Below are positions 12,560 to 25,492 of a stretch of 64,000 bases of DNA, piece after piece. The translations under genes were made by a program, and so were the position numbers. Source of the DNA: Effrenium voratum (lineage: Eukaryota > Sar > Dinophyceae > Suessiales > Symbiodiniaceae); contig CAUJNA010000857.1 in assembly GCA_963377175.1 (NCBI GenBank), positions 382,501 through 446,500 on the forward strand, given 5' to 3'. The notes below the pieces were generated by a model that ran no database searches, was not told the DNA's origin, and worked only from the letters and a program-made list of their open reading frames with translations. Each line of letters starts with the position of its first letter. The first letter of the stretch is position 1.

Positions 12560-14020
12560 TGATGAAGGGACCCAACATGTCAGTTGCCATGTTAGTGGGA
12601 GGGTAAGCTTTCGGCCCATGACTCAACATGGACCAATGGGGAAACCAAAAGGTTAGAAGCTCGGATTATTCGCCTTGGCCAAGTCAGGAATAGGGCAGAG
12701 CCATGTTGTGGCAAAACAGCGGGCATGCACAGCTTGATTGAAATCGATAGCATGCACATCTTGAAATGCGTCTGACATACGCTTTCCGAATAATGATTAA
12801 TGAATAGAACACACACGAAGGCTTCGTCTCACACGCTGTCGCCAATCATGTCCCTCAGATCCCTTCATGTCCTTTCCTGACTTTCTACACCACAAGTTCG
12901 GATGGGGAAAGAATACGATTACGAAGTACTTGAGAAGTCAAGCTAGACCTGACTGGACCAAACATGCCATCCCGCATCTACTCCACGGTGAACATTTAGT
13001 AACCTGTCGTGTGTTTGAAAACATCCCCTGGTTGCTACTAGTAGTTTGCCGGTTGGTGTTCAACTTGGAGCATGACGACCCCACCCAGGAAGCGAGCCAG
13101 TTGATCGTGCTCCTCACCTCTGCATACTGCATATTGGGAACTAGCGCGCCGTGCCTTGTCTCGGCAAGAGTTGCCCTATCCCATCCGCATACCAAAATAC
13201 TGAGCCCTCTGAAAGGGGGAGCTTCCAAGCGGCCTTCCAGCTTCATGAGTGACAATCAAAACCGATCGGTACAAAAATGGTGAACCCAGAACCATGAACA
13301 ATAATTATAAAGGCGGATATCCGCAGCTATTTTCGGCTGGGACAGCCCCTTAGTAACCTTCATCTACCCGGGTTTTGAGCACGTGGCTCATGTCAGCTCT
13401 CCCTCTTTACACTCAGGGGACTCCAACTCCGAGACGACTTGGCCCTTGCGGGTCCCGGCCGCTCGGCAGTCGCCAAGGTGTGCTACTGCCAACCTGGACG
13501 TAAGTGCAACGGGAAATGCCAATGCCAACCAAGCACCAAGCTGCGATAAAGTACATTTACCAAAACGGAAAAAATAAGAGGTCCAAAAAACAAGTACCCT
13601 GCATCTCTGCAGTGGCTCAAGTCGGAGTGACACGTGAGGCAGCCAAAGCCCACAGCATCGCTTGAATAGAAGCGCTTGTTGAATCCAGGGGGAGCCTCCC
13701 GTGTTGCGTATGTCGGCTCAGGAAATGCAACCCATGGAAGGCTGCTACAGAGGCAAACAAATGTATCACGACAATGCAGCAGACCGACTCATCAATCGGA
13801 GTCAAGGGTAAAGACGAGGATCCTTGTCCCCGCCCAGTACATTGTCAGGATGCAAGAAACTGCGCGACTTCAATGATTCAACGGTCAATGCAGAGCTATG
13901 AAGCCCAAACGCAGAGACTGACCAGCGCCTAGCTGTAAAAGTCGCCGCGTCAAACCTGTAATCTAGACGGAGTCCAATGGAAACCTCGCGGAGACTGAAG
14001 GCGGCCTGCCATGTACATCA

Positions 14021-14133
14021 ACTCAGTTGTTCAGTGACCCTGGAAAAAAAAGGAACCCTTTTTTGGGACGACCATTTTTCGTGGGGCAGCCACAAAAAAA
14101 AGGGACTATAATGGTGCCACTGAACAACTGAGT
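14021..14133 (+). mobile_element. MITE-like element with ACTCAGTTGTTCAGTG inverted repeats
   Basis: The left end ACTCAGTTGTTCAGTG is matched exactly by its reverse complement CACTGAACAACTGAGT at the right end, a perfect 16-bp terminal inverted repeat. The interior contains a second fold, TTTTTTGGGACGACC and GTGGGGCAGCC. A partial copy lies at 1582. Confidence 0.85.
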
Positions 14134-14319
14134 CAATGACGCACGGCAAACGCCCTGAGGCCATGCGTGGGGAGGCAAAGCACCTCCCCAGCCCCTGAGC
14201 AGAGGCCGCTGCACCGCCAAAAGGCAGACTTTCCGAGAAATGACCTCGCTTGCATGAGGGATCACGAGGCGGGCAAACAAAACGTGGAGGAAGAGAAGCG
14301 CCCCAACCACCAACAGGGC

Positions 14320-14430
14320 TCCCTATATTTCCCCTTAAAACATCACCCCCACCAAGGGACGTTCACCTTTCATGGCCCGAAAAGGTGATGTTTAAAACAT
14401 TTAAAACCACCAAACAGGGAAATATAGGGA
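14320..14430 (+). mobile_element. MITE-like element, CCCTATATTTCCCC family
   Basis: TCCCTATATTTCCC at the left is the exact reverse complement of GGGAAATATAGGGA at the right (14 bp). A second internal pair, ATCACC and GGTGAT, makes a nested hairpin. Further copies are at 59904 (complete), 11641 and 20858 (partial). Confidence 0.85.
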
Positions 14431-14747
14431 CCCCTGACCAAAGAGGATGACAAAGAGCCAATCAAGGCGATCACCGTGCAGGAATGCCAATTGCAGTCCT
14501 GGTACGTAAGCCATGAAACCACCAAAGAACTCATCGACCACTGTAAGCGAGATTCCGAATTTGTGCCACCAGCCTGGCCCAACTGTGTTTAAGTTGAACG
14601 CTGCAAAGATGTGAGCATGATGGAGAGCAATGAGAGGAGAGCACAGAACCAAATCTCGTCTCGAGAGGTGGTGCACGCAGGAGCAACCGCACGGTGCAAG
14701 AGCATGAAGCCGGAGAAGCGCGAAAACGACATATGTCTGAGCGTGAT

Positions 14748-14872
14748 TGTATTACACCCTGGGATTACACCCTTGGAAATGACCCAGAATGGTTCAAAAT
14801 AACACGGTTTTATCCGCAAATGTGCCTAAATGGGGTCAATACCCAGTGGGTGTATTCCCAGGGTGTAATACA
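14748..14872. mobile_element. Palindromic element with TGTATTACACCCTGGG ends
   Basis: The left arm TGTATTACACCCTGGGATTA with ACACCC following is matched by the right arm GGGTGTATTCCCAGGG followed by TGTAATACA, an inverted repeat of about 25 bp with one or two mismatches. It encloses about 75 bp. Confidence 0.82.
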
Positions 14873-15029
14873 AAAACCCTTAGAATAAGCCACTATCCCC
14901 AGCTCAACAAAAACTAAGTCCTCTGCCCCCTGAAGGAACAGCAGACAGCGATGCGCCTATCCGACGGAAAATATGACCTGCGCCTATCCGGGAATTAAAG
15001 CGGGGCCATGGGGAGCTGCCTTTAGAAGG

Positions 15030-15138
15030 CTAGGTCCTCCAGTAGAGAGGTTAGAATAAGGGTACTTTTTCTGTAGACTATGTTACTAGGGGAACTCTCC
15101 TCCCAAAAAGTGTAAGAGGGCACTACTGGAGGACCTAG
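15030..15138 (+). mobile_element. MITE-like element, CTAGGTCC family, with 4-bp duplication
   Basis: Starts CTAGGTCCTCCAGTAGAGAGG and ends GGACCTAG. It is flanked by AAGG on both sides, a likely 4-bp target-site duplication. It lies about 370 bp from another copy of the same family. Confidence 0.85.
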
Positions 15139-15508
15139 AAGGAGTCCAAATGGGGTCCATGACAACCCACCAAGGCAGAGCCCGCAAGGCACAAGACGAA
15201 GCCGCAATGGACGCCTGCAAGTCAGTTAGCTGACTTGCGCCCGGCGACCGCAAGGCAAGGGAAGCCTGCCAGTCAGTTTTTCCGAGTCACCACGTCAGAC
15301 CCCCATTTAACACCATGAAATATGGGGGGTGATCAGAAGGTCAGTAAAACAGGGGTTTCCATTGGTTGGAAAACCCAATAAAAAGGTCTGATATTTCCAA
15401 CTAAATGAAAAAGTTAGCCATGGTCATTTAGGTGCCGAACGGAATCTTGATCAAGCCCCATATGAGAAATTCCAAAGGGTTCGACTGTATGCTCCCCCAT
15501 TAAAGCCC

Positions 15509-15631
15509 CTAGGTCCTCCACTAGAGAGGTTAGAATAAGGGTACCAACTTTTTCTGTAGTCTATGTTAGTAGGGGAACCCTCCCAAACAAAAAAGGTTGG
15601 GTTAAAACGGGCACCTAGCTGGGGGACCTAG
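15509..15631 (+). mobile_element. MITE-like element, CTAGGTCC family
   Basis: Starts CTAGGTCCTCCACTAGAGAGG and ends GGGGGACCTAG, with the family interior (AATAAGGGTACC, TTTTTCTGTAGTCTATGTTAGTAGGGG split here into parts, GGGCACCTAGC). No clear target duplication. Confidence 0.82.
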
Positions 15632-17594
15632 TTGATACTGCTTCGACCTGTATCGTAGGTGTCCTTTTGGAAAATAGATGGCCCTGGTAAATGGAACAAA
15701 ACCCATCTAAACCAGTGCCTTCTATTTTTGACCACACTAACCTAAAAAGGACACCTATGCCCTGTATCTTCCCTCTCGCCCGTATTCTCCCCCGCGAGCG
15801 CGAGATCTCGATCGATCTCTGGCCTTCGCGCGGCCTGGCCGATGCCCTCGATGCGCATGACGATGCCTCGTTGAACGAGCGCCCGAGACATGGCCCGTTG
15901 ACTGGTACTCGCCAGGGTTGAGATGGTTACCCTCCCTCCCACTAACGTGGCACTTGTCGGAGGGTACCTGGAAGACAAATGTTCGGCCCCTCATAGGTGT
16001 CCTTTTAGCGGAAATAGATGGTTTTTTTCCCTGGTAGATGATGAAAAACCACCAGGCAAACCAAAAAGGACACCTTCCCTCCAATCAGAAGGCAACTGTG
16101 GGAGGCTACCTGGAAGATGGGTGTCCTCTTCATGGTATCATGTGTCAGTTGCGTCAGTTGCGTGGGAGGGAGCCCTTTCTTCAACGTATGTTGCCAGAGG
16201 GCTTCCGAAAGGGCAGCAGTCCCAAACCGCCCTTTTCAGCTTCCACGATTTGGAGCGATGGTCACATGCTAGAACCACGAAATTAACCACATGCCCAATA
16301 GGGTTGGTAGGGCCCCTATGAAATCGGGATAAACCCTTACCTCCAAGGCAATTCGAGCCACCACCCCCCCCCCAAATCGAACATGGGACCTGACTGGAGC
16401 TGCTTGAACTATGTTCCTCCAGGGACCCTGTGCGTGTCCATGGTAGTGGACAGGAGGTTGGCCCATGTTGGCCTTTTGTCAGTTGGATTGGAAGGACAAC
16501 AAAGTCAAACCATCTGCCCGGTCTCCCTTCTTAAGCAACGGTACAAGGCCGCGGGGTAAAAATAGGTGCCCACAATGGAACCTCATAACTGGAAACGTTG
16601 ACTAAAACCTGCGGTCCCCTGGCGGTTTAAGTTTGACCTATCCACAAGGATTGCTACAATCATCCCCACTGCGGTAATTCATGACCCCTATTGCAAATCC
16701 TTATCCAAGGCCTTCTCCCAAGGCAAAGAGCACTACATTGCGTGGTAGAAATTTGGGTATGTCTCAACATACCAAGCCCCCCAAAATGGTGGCCTTTTCT
16801 TTTGGCTTCCCTTCAAAAACCCACACACACACCAAAAAAAAAAACGGGAGCCCTCAACGAAAAACCAACAGAGACCCATGTGGACGTGTAACCACTTCCA
16901 AGCTTCCCACATCCGCCCGAGCCCTTGGGTCGAGTTGCAGGTCCCTCCGGAGAGCTCGGCCTCCACTTCTGCCTGAGGAATCGCCGCGTTTCAATCTCCC
17001 ATGGCAAAGAACTACAAAGGCGGAGAGGCGCGTTTCTGATTCTGGCGACTTTCCCTGCTAACCTCCACTTGCCCGGGATTTGATTTTGGCTCATATGAAT
17101 TTCAACCAACCAGTTTATTCATAGGTGGGGCCCCTCCAATAGCGGTCTGATTCCCCCACTAAACCCAGGGAGAAGCACCCCTCAATAAATACACCTTGAT
17201 TCATATGGTGTCAACACTAACCGAGCAGAAAAAACGGCTCGGTTGTTTTGAGGCCTGGTTCTCAGGGAATGAGAAATGGAAATGACCCCGAGATAAACCA
17301 TCCAATTGGTGGTGTCCTATATTCGGGAATCCCAAAACGGTTCATTCCCTCATTCCCTACTGAGCACCAACAAGCAAAGCTTTTTCAGGCGCAAAGGATG
17401 ACCTGGTGGAATTTACGTCTTGGATGGAACAAAATGATGACCTGGTGGAAGTGTCCCTCTCTTTGGCAATCAGGTTCAATGCCAAGTGGAAAGTGAACAA
17501 CCATTGAGTACCCGCAACTGCTGAACAGCTCCTGCTCGTCAAGTTTGGGCAATGAAATGTCCCACGTGCATCATGTGTATGTGTTTACGTATTT

Positions 17595-17619
17595 TATATA
17601 TATATATATATATATATAA
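17595..17619. repeat. AT/TA microsatellite
   Basis: Run of about twelve TA dinucleotides within an A/T-rich stretch. Confidence 0.9.
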
Positions 17620-18725
17620 TATGCACAAGTATGTAGTATATGTTCTGTGTATTTGAGTCCATGGCCATCTGGGATCACCACCCTGCTCCAAATCAAAAAG
17701 TATCCATCCATTTCAAGGAGATTCCGTTCCTCATTGATCCAAGGTTGACGCTTTGAGCAACATGAGCTGGCCGAACCCAGGTGCATCGTTGCGAAGACCA
17801 TCTCCCCGATGCGGCCCTTTCCGCGATACTCATATGCGTCTTTCCCATGGGGAATTAGCCACTCACAGAAAGTGGTAACCAACATCCCCCCTCATGTCCC
17901 ACGAAGATGGCAGCACACCCCTGGACATCAATGGAGCCCCAGTTTGGTCAATTTTCGAAAAAGCAACCTGAAGCAACCTGGCTATGGGTCAAATAACGTA
18001 CCCCCAGTGAACATCCCAATCCCCACTAAAATAGACTAAAATGGGTACCCCAAAATGGTACCATTGGTTTTGACCCACAGCCACCTATTTCCCAAAACGA
18101 CGGCACCGCGCTCCCGGTGCCAGCTGCCACCAGAAATTGGGCTCACCGCGCCTTTTCATGGATCAGAAGCTCAGCATCTACGGAAAGGATGACCTGCGAG
18201 GCACAAGATCCGCAGCACCCCTGATTCACATGGAACCATGTTGGGGGGGAGTGTTCTCAAAATAGTGGACCCCCTTTTTGTGTGGTTGTTCAGGGACACC
18301 TCAAGGAAACCAAGCTTTGTGGGGGACCATTCTTAGATCACCCGACCTGGCGAGCGTCGCAATGTTGTGGACACCCAATGGCGAAGATTTCTCCGCTCCT
18401 GCCGGCCCGAAATTACATATTTGGCTGTGGTTGTCAAAAATAGTTGGTAACCCCAACATGGCCTGCCCTGGTAAATGGAAACAAGGATTAAAACCTGTGG
18501 TCCCCTGGTTTAATTTTGACCCATACCCATTTCTCAGTTGCCAGGAACTGGGACTAAAAGGTGATCACCTTCTGCCATGACGAATTTATGAAAACCAAAA
18601 GGTCAGATCAGGCCGATTCGCGTCGCTTTGAACTGAGGTTTAGATCTTGGACCATATGTTTCTAGTACCTAAGCGGCCCTGCGGATTTGGAGATCTGGCT
18701 GGTGCTTGAGGTTTCCTGCTTGCTT

Positions 18726-18862
18726 CTAGGGGTAACTTCCATTTCCATTCTGAACCCAGGGATCCGAATCTTTCTAGAAAACCACCAAAAACTCTGCGGA
18801 AATGGCGATCGGCGTTTGAAAAGAACAATGGCTGAAAAGAATGAAAAGGAATCAACCCCTAG
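18726..18862 (+). mobile_element. MITE-like element, CTAGGGGT family
   Basis: Starts CTAGGGGTAACTTCC and ends GAATCAACCCCTAG, with the terminal inverted repeat CTAGGGGT/ACCCCTAG. The interior (CATTTCCATTCT, GGGATCCGAATCTTTCTA, GAACAATGG) is shared with 24158 in the same orientation and with 58939 inverted. Confidence 0.82.
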
Positions 18863-18954
18863 ATTGTTTGTCACTTGGCAAGGAATATCTCAAAACAGAG
18901 GCCCCTCCCGTTTTACCATGCGGCTAACCACAAGGAAACCAATCATTTTTACTG

Positions 18955-19325
18955 GGCTGTCCTCAGATCCCCCGCTAAAAGTTTGACTTTTAGTGAGTTA
19001 GATGGAAATCCCCACTAAGCACCAAAAAGCTGGATGGCTGGGAACCACCAAGTGGTCCGATTCTGAGAAACATACATTTGCTCCTTGGTCTTCCCCTTTT
19101 CTCGTGGCCAGACCTTCAGGCAGCTCCCGACTCGCCTCAACCAACTCTTGGGCACTGCCAAGGCCGCCCTTGAGCCTCAGAAGATCGAATGCGCCCATGG
19201 AGTGAATTAAGCTGGGCTGTCCTCAGATCCCCCACTCCAAGTTTAACTTTTAGTGGGTTAAATGAAAATCCCCACTAAACAACACTAAAAAGCTAGAAAG
19301 CTGAGGGGATGGCTGGGAACCACCA
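18955..19325. repeat. Direct repeat pair containing CTGTCCTCAGATCCCCC
   Basis: Two segments of about 95-110 bp (about 18955-19050 and 19213-19325) share GGGCTGTCCTCAGATCCCCC, TTTTAGTG-GTTA, GAAATCCCCACTAA, AAAAAGCT and GGCTGGGAACCACCAAGT. More distant relatives (TTTGACTTTTAGTGGGTT-type) occur near 10410, 21040, 22450, 24340 and 56930. A short dispersed repeat of unknown type. Confidence 0.65.
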
Positions 19326-19379
19326 AGTGAGCTTGGATATTGCACTCTCTTTGGTGAACACCATTCTGGTGGGGATCTA

Positions 19380-19458
19380 CTGTGGACGAAATCCTGCACC
19401 ACTTGCAATAGTCACGATAAAAACCACCTACCAACTGCAGGAATTCGTCCATCCACAG
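19380..19458. mobile_element. MITE-like element, CTGTGGATGGACGAAATC family (short copy)
   Basis: Left end CTGTGGACGAAATCCTGC, right end GCAGGAATTCGTCCATCCACAG: imperfect terminal inverted repeats. Longer copies at 53129 and 58702. Confidence 0.75.
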
Positions 19459-20857
19459 TCCACTAACAACTTTGAGGTGGTCCTCTATTGAAATTCATGG
19501 CCTGGTAATCATGTCAACCTTCAGCGATCTTGCCATTCATTCGGGTCAGTGTAACACATGGCTGTGGCTCAAAAAAGTGGTACCAACATGTACCAACCTT
19601 TGGGCTGCTTGGATGGAAACAAAAACCAAAACCTGCGTAACCCCGGCTCTTTAATTTTGAGCTACACCCACTTGACTCCAAGAAGCGATCATGCTCCGCC
19701 ACCTTTGTCGACAGCGGCATTGAATTGCCCGTGATCAAAGCAGAGGCAGCGAGATAGAGAAACAAAGTGACAGAGATGGGAAGGCGGAAAGCAAGACAGG
19801 CAAGCAAGCAAACAAATCAAGCCAACGAACAAACCAATTAACCAAACCAATATTGCTAGCAATTGCATGTTTATCTGGATCCCTATCCCTCACTCTCTCT
19901 CCATTCTCGGTCTGTGCCTTTCCGGACCGGCAACTCGCGGCATAAATAATCTCTGAGCGCGAGGAAAAAGAGAGGAGAGTGAATTAAGGCACCTCTGTCT
20001 CTCTCTTTCTCTCTCTTTCTCCCTCTCGCAGCCGCTCTCCCTGCTCATTTGTACTCCAGGAAATGGAGTTTTCAAGGGTTAATAGATGAAGCCCATGAAC
20101 GAAGATGGAGGTGAGACGGAATTCCAAGAGATGCCAAGGGATTTACATAGGCGAGAGCTTAAGGTGTCGGGAATCCCAGTTCTCTCTCCATGCCGCGCCA
20201 TAATCTGCTCGCGGGTGAGAGAGAAGGATAAAGATGAGAATAGAGGGTGACCAGGATCTCTATTCTAACAGAAATTAACTGGCTATTTGAAGATCGTGGA
20301 TACCCATCCCTTTCCCTCTCTTCCAATCTCAGGAATGACATGATGGAAGAGGTTCTAAGTGGAAAGGGATCCATCTATATCACCCATCACAATACGTTTA
20401 ATCATCGGCTCAAAAATAAGTAATTAACCAAAATGAAACCCTCGTAAATGGAAGCATGGACTAGAACCTGCGGTCCATATCCTGGTGCTTCAATGTTGTC
20501 CCAAGGTTTTGGGTAAAGAGAGTCAGATGAGCAAAGCGAGGGCGTGAACTGCCAGTCTGTTAACCCGTGACTACCTAGGGTTGGAGGCCATCCCTGTCCA
20601 ATGGTGCGAGCAAATGCAGCGGATGAAAGGGAACGACAAGGAATGGATGACGACAGAGGTTAACCGTGCACTCTCTCCATTCTCGCCTTCCCTTGCCTTG
20701 TCTACTCGCTCTTGGATTTCTGGCTAACACGGAGAAGGGAGAGAAGCGAGTCTTTCCTTCGTACCCTTTCTCGTCCAATATACACAGAACAAAGAGTCTG
20801 ACTCTGTTCGACTCCGGTCCATGCTTAGCTGGTGTTCAGCAGGGTATGAGGGAATGA

Positions 20858-20955
20858 CCCCCTATAAACAACCCAACTCCCGTTAAAACACCGCCCCCAC
20901 CAACAAACACTCACCTTCCATGGGCCGAAACGGTGACGTTTCGAACCGCCAAAAC
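20858..20955 (+). mobile_element. Diverged copy of the CCCTATATTTCCCC family
   Basis: Contains CCCCCTATAAACAACCC, CACCGCCCCCACCAA, CACTCACCTTCCATGGGCC and GGTGACGTTTCGAACC, parallel to the better copy at 14320. The ends are degraded. Confidence 0.55.
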
Positions 20956-23900
20956 AAGGGACTTAGAGCTGGATCCCTGGGTGATTCGCAGCAAGTTAGT
21001 GTACCTATGTCTACCCTATGTAATCTCGGTTGCTTCCTGCTCCCCTGCTAAAAGCTTCACTGTTGGTTTAATGGAAAACCCATTAGTTGGCAACAAGTCC
21101 TAACATCCCTTGGCAAAATGCGCCAAGAAGGCAAAAACATATGACTCTGTTCGTTGCTCCTTCGTCTACCCCATCCACCCTTCCACCCTCTGCACAGACC
21201 TTTGCGCGGGCCGTTGCACCGGCGCCGCCGGTCCGTGGCCATTTCTTCGCGCCCCAGGCCTCACTGAGCGCCCCGGCCGATGCAGGGCCGCAGCAAAGGA
21301 GCTCTTCGCGGCAGCCGACAGGTCCTCGGGATCGATCCCAGCGGGCTCCATGAAAACGGGTGTGGGGGTTCAGGTGTCCCATGCCTTCCCACAAAAATCA
21401 CGGGTCTGGGTTTCACAGGGTTTCCCTTTCCAAAAACGGGGGGCCTCTGGATATTGCCCAAAAAGGGGGGCCTCTGGGTATTGTGTGGGAGCTGGCAGTC
21501 CCAAATACCTTTTGAAGGAGAGAAGGCAAGCAAAAGGCGAATCACTATTTTGGGATTGCGAATATAGAGACACACCCATTTGGCTACTTGCAGTGGAAGC
21601 CTTTTTCAATGCTGCGGTGGTTCTCTGTGTCCTATTGAGTCATCCAAAAGTGAACCCAACTCATTTTGACCATTTCTCATCTGGTGGCTAAACAGAGATC
21701 TTCTCCGGATACTGTCCTGCTACTGGAAGGCTTGTGGCTATCGACAAACTAAGACAAGGGTAATGGGGAAGGACATAGGGCGGTCATCTTGCGCCCGCTT
21801 TCAGCTCTAGGGTCGCTATTACAGAGTGTTGTCCCAATTCAGAATCCTGCGACTGTTTTGAGGGTCGCTTCAATGGATATGGCTTTCAGAGAAAAACGAA
21901 CAACAGAAACAACACGCTGCCAAAGAAAGAAAAACGATACCTGAAGCAGTTGGAGGAGACACGAAGTACTGCCTACAAGGGCTTAACGGAAATAGAATGG
22001 GGTTTGAGGGTGAACTTACAAACCAAATCAAACCATGATCAGAATTTAATGTGTGCAAGTATCTAGACCCTTATATGGGTATGAGTCAAAATTAAACAAC
22101 CAAAAAAAACACAGCATTTACTCCATGCTTCCTACCAGGTTTCCATTCTGGGTACCTTGTTTTGATTCACAGCCATATTGTTCTGGGAACAAAGGGAACC
22201 AGAGTGTACCATGATCAAAACATGATGTGTGTAAGTATCATAAGACCCACATATTGCCTGGGAATGCTACCCATAATGTTACAACCATGATGGTCACAGA
22301 TATTACCGTCAACCAAATTTGATGTGTGTTCCTTGGGAGCATAATTACCATAATGGTCTTACGTAATTACCATTCATTGGAGGTCTAATTAAAGCATATC
22401 TAGAGCGTAAGTATGATAAGACCCAAATCTTCCCCTGCATATATCTCGTTGCGTTCTGCTCCCCTGCTAAAAGTGAATAACTTTTCGTGGTTTAGTGGAA
22501 ACTCCAAAGTTGTTAAAAAGTTAAAGTCCTAACATCCCTTGGCAAGATGCAAAGATATAATGAAACCCATTGGTTGGCAAAAAGTTGAAGTCCTCCAAGC
22601 AAGATGCGCCAAAGATGTAATGTTACAAGCATCATGGCCATAGACCCAAGAATTTTCCCCTGGGAACCATGGCGCTCTGAGGCCAGCACCCCGCCCCGGC
22701 GACCATGGCCTGCAGGAGCTGATCCCACGAAAGGAAAGACCAAAAGCTGAGCGCGTCATAGGGCGTCCGCTTGGAAATCGATGGGCTTCCCTGGGTGGTG
22801 AAAAACCATGTGAGGTTTTCCCAGGAATCGATTTTTCGAAACCAAGACTACCAAAAAGGACACCTATGGTGATCGCCTCTTGGGTTGCCATGACCAAAAA
22901 TAGAAAAACCTACAAAAACGTGTTTGGGAAACTAGAAGGTCCAAAGGTCGATTTGCTCTGGAGAAGTGAGTATGACAAAATGCGGGTTGGCTCACTTGCA
23001 ATGTATACAGGCCCTCTATACCTCCATGCCTCCATACCATGAAGCACGCCAATGTATGGGGGCCGCATGCGAGGCCCACCCCACTATTGACATGAGCCTT
23101 TTGCAAGTGCAATATATATAATCATGAATCGATGTGCGACAACGGTCGTTCGCATGGGCAAACTGTCGCGATGACAGGGGGACATGGTTGCCAAAGGCCA
23201 ACGCAGTTGACAAAAACTCTATCTGTTCAAGGAGACGGAAACCACGATGCTTCTCTCCCAGTGAACTGTCAGCTAGACTTGATTCAGAACCAAACATCGG
23301 ACTCAGCGAATGTGCATCTGCTCTATGTGCCAAATGCCCGGTGGGTTTCCCAAATTTGACCCTGGGGGGGGACAGCAACGCATATGTCCAAGAGTGATCG
23401 AGTCCCTTCAAAACCAACAGGGGAAAAAACAACTCTTAAGCACATGGAAGGTGTTCTCGGATGGATTCCTCCGCGGGCTTCCGGAGGCCCAAGACTGAAG
23501 CGCGCATATTTTGGGGCGTTTTTCCCCCCCCCCCCCCAACCAATTCACCCCACACGGTTCTGGGTGGGTTTGGGGGATCCCGTAGTTCAGAAGTCTGACA
23601 TGGGTGTGAGCCAGCTTGGTCCAATCAGCTTGGCTTCCGTCAAGACCTCACCACGGGATTTGGCCCAAGTGTGGGGTGATTCCCCCCCTCCCTGGGACCC
23701 TCCCCGCGGTTTTTTGTGTTTTGTGGAAATATAAGAGGGATGTGTCAGGCAACATTTTGTGATTTGGACCTTCCAGAGACTCAAGTCGAGTTGTTTTCTC
23801 CGCAAGGACCCATGCATGTGCGGCCCAGAGGCCTTCAGCGCTAGCCTCCCCCAAAGAAGAGTTTTGGTGGTCGGTCCTTCTTCCCCTCAAACCAACCCCG

Positions 23901-24157
23901 ATGCCCAGTGTCACACAAATTCCAAGGAAAAAAACACAAACATTGGTCGAACCCTTACCCAAAAAAAAATGAAAAAAGGGCGCCGCTGGGCAACTGGGAC
24001 CGAGTGGCAGCCCTCTGCTTTGGGCTCCCGCCGTCCACGATGGCCACGCTGGCCACGGAGCCGTCCACCACGGCATGCCAGGTGTCCTAACCCAAACGGC
24101 CAGTTCAAAACGGAGGGCTTGGCCAATCCCAAGCTTTCACGGGGAAAACCGCTTTTT

Positions 24158-24300
24158 CTAGGGGTACCTTCCATTTCCATTCTTTCCAGGGATCCGAATC
24201 TTTCTAAAAAGCCACCGGAAAAAAAGAAGAAAAAACACGGGGAAAAAGATTCGGTTTTTGAAAGAACGATGGTTGAACAGAATGGGGAATCAACCCCTAG
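24158..24300 (+). mobile_element. MITE-like element, CTAGGGGT family
   Basis: Starts CTAGGGGTACCTTCC and ends GAATCAACCCCTAG. The interior matches 18726-18862, with an extra A-rich stretch of about 10 bp. Confidence 0.85.
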
Positions 24301-25352
24301 ACTTTTGACCTGGGATGTCCCTTTTTCTGGTCCACTTATAAGTTCACAACTCTTAGTGGGTTAAATTCTGAACCAAACCACTAAACAGAACAGAAACAAA
24401 TACAAGCCTAAGTTGAACCGAACTCGGCTGGGAAAGCTACAGGGACCGGAACCTTTCGTAATTCAAACTAAATGTCTTGCACTGAGAACTCCAACAAACC
24501 TCCGGTAGGATACCTCCAGAGTCAGGATTTGGATCATGGACCAATTCGATTTGGTGCTCCAAGAATGCCTGACATCCCCTTCATAGGCTGGCACAAGGCG
24601 ACAGGATCCGAATGCGTGTCTGTTAGGGGACGCCCCAAAATGGTTGTCATTTCAGGTTTCCTTTAAAACCACCAAACAAAGGGACCCTCAAAGAAAGATA
24701 GACCCAAATATTTCTGACAACCCCCCAGTTTTGCTGGTTTGTGCGCATGATTCTCTGGATTGGGAGTGTTTCTGTATAGGTAAAGAAACCAACAATGTCT
24801 CTGGCAATGTTGGGCGTTGGTCCTCTGGCCCCCGGAATTGTTAGAGTCAGTTTGGGTGGCTGAAGCTTTGCAGCTTGGGTCGTGTCAGCTTCCATCTGGG
24901 CTATAGGCTTGAGAGACCTTTGGTCTAGAAGCGATCAAGGGATGGAAACAACGTGGCAAGTGTCGGCCCAGAAACGGAGTGTTTCCCATCCACAGTATGC
25001 AGCCTTGTCTCCTCGGCTGACTTGTCTCCTTCTAAAGGCGCTAATATTTCGGCTGAGACCCCCACCCCAATACCATCAACATGACGATCTAGATGCACAC
25101 TTGGGCATCGCCCGAAAATCCATGATCTTTTCCATCCAGCCAGCTGAAAATTGCTATCAAAGCAATTCATCTCGGTGACTTCAAACAATGGTCGCCTGAC
25201 AGGAAGGACAGCTTTGAGAGCAACCGACATTGGTCTAGCCCAAGGTACACAGGGTGCAAAGCCTCTTGCGCTGTAAAAGACCTCTCGCGCCAATAAGCAG
25301 ACCTCCACTGTTTGCCTACCCGGTAGCCTCGAACCCAGGGATGGGTTGAAAA

Positions 25353-25492
25353 TGTCCTCCAAAAAACGGAGCCCTGGGTTTAAGCCCAGCTTGCAGTCAA
25401 AAAGTGGACTCTCAATAGGGATGGTTCATGTCCTCCAAAAGGAGAACCCCTGGGTTTAAGCCCAGCTTGGGGTAGTCAAAAAATAGACCCCT
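25353..25492. repeat. Local duplication (about 60-75 bp unit)
   Basis: The sequence TGTCCTCCAAAA followed by CCCTGGGTTTAAGCCCAGC and AGTCAAAAA occurs twice, starting about 25352 and 25428. GGGTTTAAGCCC inside the unit is itself a short palindrome. Confidence 0.75.

Noticed and set aside
17083..17093. ATTTTGGCTCA, similar to part of the dinoflagellate spliced leader
   Set aside because: Only 11 bases match, the following AAG is missing, and there is no coding sequence next to it.
23759..24364. 201-codon plus-strand open frame
   Set aside because: Its end runs through a MITE-like element and there is no domain or composition signal of a protein.
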